This document shows positions 45,562 to 56,353 of a stretch of 64,000 nucleotides of DNA, piece after piece; the stretch's first letter is position 1, and each line of letters opens with the position of its first letter. This DNA is from Myxococcales bacterium (GTDB lineage: Bacteria; Myxococcota_A; Polyangia; Polyangiales; JAFGIB01): positions 287,973 through 351,972 of the forward strand of contig JAOUOP010000001.1 in assembly GCA_029880325.1 (NCBI GenBank), given 5' to 3'. The notes beneath the pieces are model-generated. The model made no database searches and was not told the DNA's origin. It saw nothing but the letters and a program-made list of their open reading frames with translations. Both the position numbers and the translations under genes were made by a program.

Positions 45562-46304
45562 GTCAAACGACGCGCGGCGCGACCGACGAAGAAGGGCCCC
45601 ATCTTCTCCATGAACTCGCCCGTCTGGCGCGTGCCGCGCATGCGCTGCACGACATGGGAGAGCGGGTGCAGCTCCTTGCCGATGAGCCCGATCAGGAACT
45701 CATTGTCGTTGGCGTCGAGGCCGTGACAGGCCAGGCGCACGTCATGGGCCAGATCCTGCTCGCCGTAGGCACGCCCGATGGCGCCATGCTCCTTCAGGAT
45801 CGCCGCCTGCTCGCGCCCTTCCAGGCGATTGAAGGCGCCGATGCGCCGAAGGGGATACCAGATCGCCCACGGCCATGCCTCGTTGCACACCGTTTCGACC
45901 GGCCGCTGCAAGAGCCAAAAGCGCAGGTCGGGTTCGTAGCCGGTCGCGTACGAGCGCCCGATCATGGTGAAGTCTCGACGCGGCGAAAGCCCGCTGTCGC
46001 TGCCCAAGAGCGCCGGACGCACATTGTCGACGAAGTGCGTCGGGTCCTCACTCCAGGTCAGCACACCGATGCCGCGCGGCGAGTTCATGTCCTCGTAGAT
46101 CACGGCCTGCACGCTGCGTTCCAGGAGCCCGCTGGCCACGCGATCGACGGCGCCGGCGGCATCGCTGCCCGGCTCCGCATCGAAGACCAGCAGCTGCATG
46201 AAAAGACGCGTTTCGAGCACCTGCGGATTGCCCGTGTGGTGCCCGGCCCGCTCCGAGACATCGACCGTCACAGCCCCGTCGCTACCCTTCCCATGTTCTG
46301 TCAT
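45558..46304 (-). CDS. Chlorite dismutase-family (HemQ/Cld-like) protein
   Basis: 248 residues, cytosolic. The C-terminal half has LKEHGAIGRAYGEQDLAHDV, then ACHGLDANDNEFLIGLIGKE, then MRGTRQTGEFMEKMGPFFVG. The last is the conserved M-R-x-T-x-x-x-E-F...G-P-F-F-x-G end of the Cld superfamily. The His of EHGAIG is a plausible proximal heme ligand. Members include coproheme decarboxylases (HemQ), true chlorite dismutases and others. The distal residue cannot be placed without alignment, so the reaction is unassigned. It is translationally coupled to pdxJ and lies 39 bp after the glyoxalase gene. hemD is 13 kb away. Confidence 0.85.
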   Translation of the reverse strand: MTEHGKGSDGAVTVDVSERAGHHTGNPQVLETRLFMQLLVFDAEPGSDAAGAVDRVASGLLERSVQAVIYEDMNSPRGIGVLTWSEDPTHFVDNVRPALLGSDSGLSPRRDFTMIGRSYATGYEPDLRFWLLQRPVETVCNEAWPWAIWYPLRRIGAFNRLEGREQAAILKEHGAIGRAYGEQDLAHDVRLACHGLDANDNEFLIGLIGKELHPLSHVVQRMRGTRQTGEFMEKMGPFFVGRAARRLT

Positions 46305-46343
46305 CGTCTACCCTTCCGCCGGTTTGAGTCTGTAAATCGCCGC

Positions 46344-46763
46344 CTACCACTGCCCCACGTTGGGCATCGAGGTCCAGGGCTCGCGCGGTGGCAGTGCCTG
46401 CCCGCGTTGCAGAAGCTCGATCGAAATCCCATCCGGCGAGCGAACAAAGGCCATGCGCCCGTCGCGCGGCGGTCGATTGATGGTCACCCCTGCGTCCATC
46501 AGCCGCTGACATGCCTCGTATATATCCTCGACCGCGTAGGCCAGGTGCCCGAAATTGCGCCCGCCGTCATAGCCGGACTCATCCCAGTTGTGCGTCAGCT
46601 CCACCTGGGCCATCTCGTCGCCGGGAGCGGCAAGAAAGACGAGCGTGAAGCGCCCGGCCTCGTGGTCGTGACGCCGGAGCTCACGCAGGCCGAGCTTGTT
46701 GCAATAGAAGTCCAGCGACTGCTCCAAGTCACTGACGCGAACCATCGTGTGCAGATACTTCAT
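46344..46763 (-). CDS. gloA: Glyoxalase I (lactoylglutathione lyase)-like VOC protein
   Basis: 139 residues from ATG 46763; the frame also starts at 46784, but [19 protein letters not shown] is the natural N-terminus. Glyoxalase I converts the methylglyoxal-glutathione hemithioacetal to lactoylglutathione. Metal ligands are in position: H near the start (YLHTMVRV), Q/E in VELTHNWD, H in [13 protein letters not shown] in [22 protein letters not shown] spacing ([12 protein letters not shown]) is typical of proteobacterial GloA. It heads an operon with Cld-like, pdxJ and ALDH genes, a set that fits reactive-carbonyl handling. Confidence 0.9.
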   Translation of the reverse strand: MKYLHTMVRVSDLEQSLDFYCNKLGLRELRRHDHEAGRFTLVFLAAPGDEMAQVELTHNWDESGYDGGRNFGHLAYAVEDIYEACQRLMDAGVTINRPPRDGRMAFVRSPDGISIELLQRGQALPPREPWTSMPNVGQW

Positions 46764-47000
46764 CGACGCCTGTCTCGGGTCCATCCGACCACTGGCAACT
46801 GGGGGCGGCGATTGTCCCGTAGCCCACCGGCCTTGTAAACAACCGCTCCGGCGCGAGACGGCGCAGAGCTTCCTCCGCGCCGTTGTTCGCCCCAGACCGC
46901 ACCCCGAGCCGCCCCATCCACGCTTGACCGGACCGCCGCCCTCGACTACCCCGACCGAGGTGCCGCGCGAACGGCTTTCGCACCACCGGAGCCCCCGCCC

Positions 47001-47249
47001 TTGGAAGAACTGATCGCCATGGTCTTGACCGCGCTGAAGGTCGTGATCTTCGTCGACGTGATCGCCAGCTGGGTGCTGCCCGACCCGAGCCGTTTCCCGC
47101 GCAACATCACCGGTCAGATCACCGATCCGCTCTACGCGCCGATTCGCGCCCTGATCAAACCCGAGAAGACCGGCGGCCTCGATCTATCACCGCTGCTGGT
47201 CCTGGTCCTGATCCAGTTCATGGAATCCACCCTGCACCGGGGCTTCTGA
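47001..47249 (+). CDS. YggT family membrane protein
   Basis: 82 residues from a TTG start with GGAG 10 bp upstream; ATG 47019 is the alternative. One TM pair ([20 protein letters not shown] and [12 protein letters not shown]) surrounds the conserved loop [13 protein letters not shown]. The S-W-x-x-P-D-P-S-R and I-T-x-P-x-x-x-P-I-R patterns are family marks. YggT proteins are associated with cell-division/septum or osmotic stress functions, but the mechanism is unclear. It is short (usual 80-100) and convergent with the D15-type gene with a 14-bp gap. Confidence 0.85.
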   Translation: MEELIAMVLTALKVVIFVDVIASWVLPDPSRFPRNITGQITDPLYAPIRALIKPEKTGGLDLSPLLVLVLIQFMESTLHRGF

Positions 47250-47263
47250 GCGGTCCGCTCGCC

Positions 47264-49135
47264 CTATCGGGGCCGCAGTCCCCCCGCGCCGCCGTCGGCG
47301 GCATTGGAAACCGACACAGCCTGGGAGCTGCCGTAGCCCAGCACGACCGTGAACGCGGGGATGCCGAGAAAGAACTCGCCGGCATTGCTGTGCTGGTCGC
47401 GGTCGAAGGGAACCGCCAGATCGAGGCGAAAGACCCCGCGATTGAACTGGGGAAACAGCAGCCTGAGGCCCAGCCCGGCCCCGTGGTGCAAACGAAACTC
47501 CGAAAGCCGCCGGTGCACGCTGCCGGAGTCGAAGAAGACCACGCCACCTAAATGAACCGTCGACAGCCGCCAGGGCAGCGTGCGGTACTCGAGATTCAGG
47601 ACCGTGCGCGAACCGCCGACGACCTGGAAGTGACCGCTCGGGTAGCCGCGCAGGCCGCTGTCGCCCCCCAGCGACGCCACCGAGTTCGAGGTATCGCGCC
47701 GGCGCGCGGCATGGGAGGCCTTGAGTACCAGCCGACCGACCGGCCAGCGCGGCGTGGCCCCACGCAGCCCGAACGACAGCCCCTGGTCGACCACTTCGCC
47801 ATCCTCGAGCCGCGAACCGGCATTGGCGTTGGCCGCCGCCATGGCCGAGCCCGCCGCCAGCGTGTAGCCCAGGGAGTAGCTCACGGTCATCGAGTCGCTG
47901 CTGGAGCCGAAGGCCCTGAGCGGAAAAGCCATCGCCATGCCCGCGCTCGGCCCCAGCGTCAGCGTCTCGGTTTGACCGAAGGTGTCGAGGTCCCGGAAGT
48001 TCTTGAAGCGCGGCAAAAACAGGTTGTAGCTGATCGACGGGTAGACCTGACGCCGCGCCCGCGGCAGCAGCTGGCGCTCGAAGTCCTCGCGCAGCTCGGG
48101 CGCCAACATGGTCTCGGCGTTGGGCTCCACCTCGCGCGCGGCGGCGCCGAGCCCCAGCGACACGCTCTGCTTGTAGTTGCCGCCGTGACGGTAGGTCAGG
48201 GAGCTGCTCGCCGCCACATTGCGATCCCGCCAGACCCCGCGCACGCACTCGGGCGCCGCCTCTTCACATGCCTCGGGTCCGTCGTTGGTCAGCCGAAAGC
48301 TTTGGACCTCGGCGCCGCGCAGGATGCGCGCCACGTAGACCGCGTAGCGCAGCGACACCCCGTAGCCCCAGCGCTGCGCCAGGTTGTAAAGCGGCCGCCC
48401 CAGGCTCAGCGCCCCCTGACTTCCCTCGGCTCGGCCGCTGTCGCGATTGAAGATCACGTCAAAGGATTCCCACAGCGACAGCCGCCCTCCAAAAAGGCGC
48501 GGGTCGTAGTAGGCCTCTCCCAGGCTGAAGGCCTTGGGATCGATGTCGAAGCGGGCGCTGGCCTGCTTGTCGAGTCCGAAAAGGTTGCGCTCGGTCAGCT
48601 GCAGGGTGAGTTGAAAAGCATCGCCCACACCCTCGAAGCCCACCTCGGTCCGCAGGCTCCACAGGTCCCGGGTGTAAACGAAGAGACCCACCTCGTCGGG
48701 CCGCTCGGTCCGCACCGCCAGGATGCGCACCAGCGCGAAGACCGCCAGCGACCGCAGGTTGCGCATGCTCTCTTCCACCAGCGCCTGCGAGTAGCGGTCA
48801 CCGACCCCCAGCAAGAGTTCCCGCTCGATGACGATCGGTCGCGTCTTCATGTGTAGGATATTCGGCCATGTCGGCGCCGCCTTTGGCAGCGCGATGGGCA
48901 CAAGCAGCTCCTCTCCCTTGAAGACCGGGTCGCCCCAGAGCTTCACGAAAGCCACGCGCTTGCCCTCCGGAGAGGGGTGCAAAACGTGCCCTCGCTCACT
49001 TACCGCCTGACGCGCCTGGTCGAGCTCGAAGCTCTCCGAATGCCCCTGCCCCCGCGCCACTCCCGGCACAGCAGTCGCCAGCAGGCACAGCGCCCAAACG
49101 CCCCACGGCAACCTCCCAGCGCGCCCACAAGCCAT
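47264..49135 (-). CDS. D15/BamA-type outer-membrane protein
   Basis: 623 residues from ATG 49135; the frame is open to 49231, but the signal MACGRAGRLPWGVWALCLL begins here. After cleavage near ARG-Q there is a POTRA-like module (PIVIERELLLGVGDRYSQAL, about 120-200) and a long barrel region. The C-terminal half has strands with SGLRGYPSGHFQVVGGSRTV, matching the R-G-Y...G motif that seals D15 barrels. It is too short for BamA (about 800) but like TamA or a single-POTRA relative. No partner TamB-like gene is next to it. It is divergent from the TRAP protein gene with a 145-bp gap. Confidence 0.75.
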   Translation of the reverse strand: MACGRAGRLPWGVWALCLLATAVPGVARGQGHSESFELDQARQAVSERGHVLHPSPEGKRVAFVKLWGDPVFKGEELLVPIALPKAAPTWPNILHMKTRPIVIERELLLGVGDRYSQALVEESMRNLRSLAVFALVRILAVRTERPDEVGLFVYTRDLWSLRTEVGFEGVGDAFQLTLQLTERNLFGLDKQASARFDIDPKAFSLGEAYYDPRLFGGRLSLWESFDVIFNRDSGRAEGSQGALSLGRPLYNLAQRWGYGVSLRYAVYVARILRGAEVQSFRLTNDGPEACEEAAPECVRGVWRDRNVAASSSLTYRHGGNYKQSVSLGLGAAAREVEPNAETMLAPELREDFERQLLPRARRQVYPSISYNLFLPRFKNFRDLDTFGQTETLTLGPSAGMAMAFPLRAFGSSSDSMTVSYSLGYTLAAGSAMAAANANAGSRLEDGEVVDQGLSFGLRGATPRWPVGRLVLKASHAARRRDTSNSVASLGGDSGLRGYPSGHFQVVGGSRTVLNLEYRTLPWRLSTVHLGGVVFFDSGSVHRRLSEFRLHHGAGLGLRLLFPQFNRGVFRLDLAVPFDRDQHSNAGEFFLGIPAFTVVLGYGSSQAVSVSNAADGGAGGLRPR

Positions 49136-49280
49136 TGAAATCAAAGGGTAATTCCCGCTTCTGGGCGACTCTGGCCGACGCGATTTTGGGCGCTCGGAAT
49201 GCGGGTTGCCCGACCGGGTGAATATCAGCATGCTACGCGCGTCTCATCAGCCGACAACCCACTCCAAAGGAGCGGAAGGA

Positions 49281-50285
49281 ATGCGCAAAGCCATCGCCTG
49301 TACCCTGATTCTGGCCTTCGCAATGGCCATCCCGGGCAGCACCAGTCCGGCCCAAGCCAAGGCCAAGAACCTCATCCGAATCGCGACCCTGGCGCCGCGC
49401 AACACCGATCTCACCCGGGGCTTTCAAAAGATTGACCAGGGCCTGAAGACCGCCACCAATGGAGAGTGGGGCATCCGCCTCTATCCCAGTGGCGTGGCCG
49501 GTGATGAAAAAGACGTGATCCGCAAGATGCGCGTCGGCCAGATGGACGCCTCGATCGTGACCACCACGGGCCTGGCGCAAATCGTGCGCGAGGTCGCGGT
49601 GCTCAACGCCCCCGGCGTCATCACCAACTACACGGAACTGGAGCGCGTCCAGAAGTCCATGAACAAGGAGTGGGAGCAGACGTTCGAAAAGAGCGGCTTC
49701 AAGCTCATCTCCTGGGGTGAGAGCGGCCAGTACCGCTACTTCTCCAAGGCCCCGGTCACGCGCCCCGGCGACCTCAAGAACATGCGCCCCTGGCTGTGGC
49801 CCGAGAGCCACGTCATGAAGGAGATCTACAAGGCCGTCGGCGCCAACGGCGTGCCCCTGGGCCTGCCCGAGGTCTACGGCGCCCTGCAGACCAAGATGAT
49901 CGACGCCGTCATCGCCACCTCGCTGGCCCTGGTGGCCCTGCAGTGGCACTCCAAGCTCGACCACGTCACCAACGAGACCAGCGGCGTGCTGCTCGGCGCC
50001 ATGATCATGAACAGCAAGAAGTGGGAGTCGATCCCGGCCGACGTGAAGAGCACCCTCGAGGAGGAGATCCGCAAGAACACCGAGGGCGACTCCAAGAGCG
50101 TGCGCAAGAACGACCTGCGCGCCTACAAGAAGCTGCTCAAGCGCGGCTACACGGGCACCAACTACTCGGCCCAGGGCAAGAAGGAATACGACGACATGTC
50201 CGCCACCGTGCGCAAGCGCATGACCGGCCGCGTCTACCCCCAGGCCCTGCTCGACCGCGTCATCAAGATCGCTCGCGGCGGCTGA
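49281..50285 (+). CDS. TRAP transporter substrate-binding protein (DctP family), solitary
   Basis: 334 residues from ATG 49281 with AGGAGCGGAAGGA upstream. A Sec signal (MRKAIACTLILAFAMAIPGS) is cleaved near AQA-K. The body is DctP-like: LIRIATLAPRNTDLTRGFQK, LYPSGVAGDEKDVIRKMRVG, SGQYRYFSKAPVTRPGDLKN and GALQTKMIDAVI. In the family, the R and N/D in these segments bind a carboxylate. No DctQ or DctM permease gene is in the window, so the permease is elsewhere or the protein has another role. A strong terminator follows. Confidence 0.9.
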   Translation: MRKAIACTLILAFAMAIPGSTSPAQAKAKNLIRIATLAPRNTDLTRGFQKIDQGLKTATNGEWGIRLYPSGVAGDEKDVIRKMRVGQMDASIVTTTGLAQIVREVAVLNAPGVITNYTELERVQKSMNKEWEQTFEKSGFKLISWGESGQYRYFSKAPVTRPGDLKNMRPWLWPESHVMKEIYKAVGANGVPLGLPEVYGALQTKMIDAVIATSLALVALQWHSKLDHVTNETSGVLLGAMIMNSKKWESIPADVKSTLEEEIRKNTEGDSKSVRKNDLRAYKKLLKRGYTGTNYSAQGKKEYDDMSATVRKRMTGRVYPQALLDRVIKIARGG

Positions 50286-50320
50286 GGCCAGCTGAACCCA
50301 GGGCGACCCGCTCACCAGCA

Positions 50321-50355
50321 AACGCCGGAGCCAACGGTTGGCTCCGGCGTTTTTC
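50321..50355 (+). terminator. Rho-independent terminator after the TRAP substrate-binding gene
   Basis: The 15-bp arm AACGCCGGAGCCAAC (50321-50335) has its reverse complement at 50337-50351, with only a tight turn between, and is followed by TTTTT. It lies between convergent genes (thiC ends at 50365), and the opposite strand also ends in a short T run, so it may serve both. Confidence 0.9.
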
Positions 50356-50364
50356 ATTTAAACG

Positions 50365-52223
<1,859 letters not shown>

Positions 52224-52320
52224 CGCGCGCCGGACTACCGAGCCCCGTCCGCGATCCCCCATGGAGGCGGGGCGCGGACATTGGGCCGTGATCCCCTGAC
52301 CGAGACGGAGACTCCCAACC

Positions 52321-52614
52321 ATGAAGATTCGCCCCCTGCAGGACCGAGTGCTGGTCAAACGCATCGCCGAGGAAAACAAGACCGCCGGCGGCATCATCAT
52401 TCCCGACACCGCCAAGGAAAAGCCCGCCGAGGGCGAAATCGTGGCCGTCGGCAGCGGCCGCGTCAGCAAAGAAGGCAAGGTCACGCCCCTCGATGTCAAA
52501 GAGGGCGACCGTGTGCTCTTCGGCAAGTACAGCGGCAGCGAGGTCAAGCTCGATGGCGAGGAGCTGCTGATCATGCGCGAGGACGACATCCTGGCCGTAG
52601 TGACCAAAAAGTAG
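52321..52614 (+). CDS. groES: Co-chaperonin GroES
   Basis: 97 residues. Caps the GroEL ring. The N-terminal strand [15 protein letters not shown] is followed by the mobile loop region ([19 protein letters not shown], with the hydrophobic GGIII tripeptide), [19 protein letters not shown] and [16 protein letters not shown]. Normal length. It is 69 bp upstream of groEL, the usual order. A near-duplicate of the last codons follows the stop (GTGACCAAGAAATAG after GTGACCAAAAAGTAG), a small tandem duplication. Confidence 0.98.
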   Translation: MKIRPLQDRVLVKRIAEENKTAGGIIIPDTAKEKPAEGEIVAVGSGRVSKEGKVTPLDVKEGDRVLFGKYSGSEVKLDGEELLIMREDDILAVVTKK

Positions 52615-52683
52615 TGACCAAGAAATAGCCCGCATCAGCGGATCAACACGATCAACATCAGAGAGCAACGAGGAACAACAGCA

Positions 52684-54345
<1,662 letters not shown>

Positions 54346-54369
54346 TAGGCCCTGGGCCCCCCCCTTCGG

Positions 54370-54407
54370 ACGCCGGGTCGCGAAAGTGGCCCGGCGTTCG
54401 CTTTTTT
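54370..54407 (+). terminator. Rho-independent terminator after groEL
   Basis: A 10-bp stem (ACGCCGGGTC at 54370-54379 with GGCCCGGCGT at 54388-54397, one G-T pair) has an 8-nt loop and is followed by TTTTTT at 54402-54407. Confidence 0.85.
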
Positions 54408-54428
54408 GGCACACAACCCCGGCTCCCC

Positions 54429-55577
54429 ATGCGGCGAAATCGGCTTGCACTGTTCACGGTCCTCACGGTCCTGCTCAGCCTGCTGGCAGTGATCCACGAC
54501 TACTTCGCCCAGCGCTTGCTTCGCGACACCGCCCTGCCCGAGCCCTGGCTCGAGCTGGGCACGACGGCCCTGTTCGTCGCGGCGCTGACGATGGTGGCCC
54601 ACCCGGTCGCCGAGCGCTCCATCGGACCCGCCGTGGGACGCATTCTGGGCTGGCCGGCCTACCTGTGGATGGGCACGGCCTTCTTCCTTTTGCTGGGACT
54701 GTCGGCCACCGATCTGCTGCTCTGGCTCGAGGGCGCAGGCGGCGTCGAAGTGGCCCGCCTGCGGGCTCTAATCGTGGTCTCGCTCACCGCCGTGGCCGTC
54801 CTCGTGAGCGTGGCCTCAGGGGTGCGTTCACCCGCGGTCAAGCGTGTCGAGCTGGAGCTACCGGGCTGGCCGCAGGCCCTCGACGGCTACCGCGTGGTGC
54901 AGCTGAGCGACATTCACATCGGCTCGCTGATCGGCAAACGCTTTGCGGAACGCCTGGTCGAGCGCTGCAACGCGCTGGCACCGGACCTGCTGGCGATCAC
55001 GGGCGACCTGGTGGACGGCAGCGTGCACCATCTGGGTGATCAGGTCTCACCCTTCGGCCGGCTCCAGGCCCGCGACGGTGTTTACTTCTGCACGGGCAAC
55101 CACGACCACTACTCGGGCGCGGCCCGCTGGAGCCAGCGCCTGGCCGAACTGGGTATCCAGGTGCTGCGCAACCGCCGCGTGACGGTTCAGGCTGCCCCCG
55201 GACGCGCCGACGCATGCTTCGAGCTCGCGGGTGTCGACGACATCACCAGCCGCCGGGCTGGCGGCGGAGGCCACGATCTGGAAGCCGCCCTGGAGGGCTG
55301 GGATGGGAAATCTCCGCTGCTGCTCTTGGCCCACAACCCCCTGAGCTTTGAGCACGCCAGCCGCCGCGGGGTCCACCTGCAACTCTCGGGGCATACCCAT
55401 GGCGGCCAGATCTGGCCATTCGGCTACCTGGTACGGCTGCAGACCCGCTTTGTCGGAGGGCACTACCGGAACGGGACCTCCCAACTTTACGTCAGCCTCG
55501 GTACGGGCTATTGGGGTCCGCCGATGCGGCTTTTGGCCCCATCGGAAATTACTGAGGTGGTGCTCAGGTCAGCGTAA
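54429..55577 (+). CDS. Membrane-anchored calcineurin-type metallophosphoesterase (YkuE-like)
   Basis: 382 residues. Four N-terminal TM helices (to about 140) are followed by a metallophosphoesterase domain with all metal motifs: SDIHIG (D-x-H), GDLVDG (G-D-x-x-D), GNHDHY (G-N-H-D/E), LLAHNP and SGHTHGGQ. Proteins of this kind are membrane phosphodiesterases or UDP-sugar/lipid pyrophosphatases; the substrate is not readable. It starts 22 bp after the groEL terminator, so it has its own promoter. The TM number and catalytic domain match the family. Confidence 0.9.
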   Translation: MRRNRLALFTVLTVLLSLLAVIHDYFAQRLLRDTALPEPWLELGTTALFVAALTMVAHPVAERSIGPAVGRILGWPAYLWMGTAFFLLLGLSATDLLLWLEGAGGVEVARLRALIVVSLTAVAVLVSVASGVRSPAVKRVELELPGWPQALDGYRVVQLSDIHIGSLIGKRFAERLVERCNALAPDLLAITGDLVDGSVHHLGDQVSPFGRLQARDGVYFCTGNHDHYSGAARWSQRLAELGIQVLRNRRVTVQAAPGRADACFELAGVDDITSRRAGGGGHDLEAALEGWDGKSPLLLLAHNPLSFEHASRRGVHLQLSGHTHGGQIWPFGYLVRLQTRFVGGHYRNGTSQLYVSLGTGYWGPPMRLLAPSEITEVVLRSA

Positions 55578-55713
55578 TTTTTGAGTTCTAGCTCACAATC
55601 TGTGGTGCGGAGGCGCCCCCGGCCTCCTGGAAAGAGGTGTGGTTTCGATGATTTACAATATTTACGGCAGGGTGCTTGATCAGCGCCTGGGATCTGTGCG
55701 AATAACGGACACT

Positions 55714-56166
55714 ATGTACAGGCGTGTGGTCAGTGGTCTTTCAGTCCTGGTTTTCGGTTTGCTACCCCTCGTGGCCGCCTGCGGCGACGACAGCGGCGGC
55801 AGCGGCAACGGCGGCAGCGGAGCAGGTGGGGCCTGCACTGCTCCTGGCACGGAAAGTTTGCCCACGTTGGGCCCCACCGACCCCTGCGCGGGTGTCGCCG
55901 CGGGCTGTAACGGTGCCGGCCAGGACGCGGTGGCGATCTGCGGCGCCAACGGCATGTGGGGTGCGTGCATGTGCAAGCTACGCAACAACTGCGGCAACGG
56001 CATCGTCGATCCTGGCGAGGACTGCGATGGCGCGAACACCGCCGGTCAGAGCTGCCCGGGCCTGGGCTTCGGCGGCGGCACCTTGACCTGTGGGCCCACC
56101 TGCATGTTCAACACCACCATGTGCATCACGGGCACGGGCACGGGCGTGGCCGGCGCGGGCGGCTGA
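55714..56166 (+). CDS. Cys-rich secreted lipoprotein (DUF4215-like repeat)
   Basis: 150 residues from ATG 55714 (the frame is open to GTG 55639; that extension has a better ribosome site, so the start is uncertain). The lipobox LVAAC is followed by a Gly/Ser linker. The mature domain has CGNGIVDPGEDCDGANTAGQ then SCPGLGFGGGTLTCGPTCMF, a Cys-rich unit that in myxobacterial surface proteins repeats as C-G-N-G-x-x-x-x-G-E-x-C-D-G. Eight or more Cys suggest disulfides. The ending is Gly-rich. Probably a surface-exposed or adhesion-type protein. A strong terminator follows. Confidence 0.75.
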   Translation: MYRRVVSGLSVLVFGLLPLVAACGDDSGGSGNGGSGAGGACTAPGTESLPTLGPTDPCAGVAAGCNGAGQDAVAICGANGMWGACMCKLRNNCGNGIVDPGEDCDGANTAGQSCPGLGFGGGTLTCGPTCMFNTTMCITGTGTGVAGAGG

Positions 56167-56206
56167 GCCCGAAGCTGTCGCCCACCCGAGGGCGACGCCT
56201 CGATGC

Positions 56207-56240
56207 CGAAAAAGGCCGCGGACTCCCGCGGCCTTTTTCG
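56207..56240 (+). terminator. Rho-independent terminator after the Cys-rich lipoprotein
   Basis: CGAAAAAGGCCGCGG (56207-56221) and CCGCGGCCTTTTTCG (56226-56240) are perfect 15-bp arms with a 4-nt loop, including the U tract. The symmetry makes it bidirectional. Confidence 0.9.
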
Positions 56241-56353
56241 TTTGCCGGAGCTTCCGCCCAAAGCACCACCTCGGCGCAGGTAGATTTGCCGGGGCGCCCC
56301 GTTTTCAGCTATTCGTGCAGCGCCCAGTCGTACCGTCGTAACGGGCCACGATC

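Noticed and set aside
52597..52628. Tandem near-duplicate at the groES stop (GTGACCAAAAAGTAG then TGACCAAGAAATAG).
   Set aside because: It is a short local duplication that leaves the reading frame intact, so it is recorded under groES and not treated as a finding.
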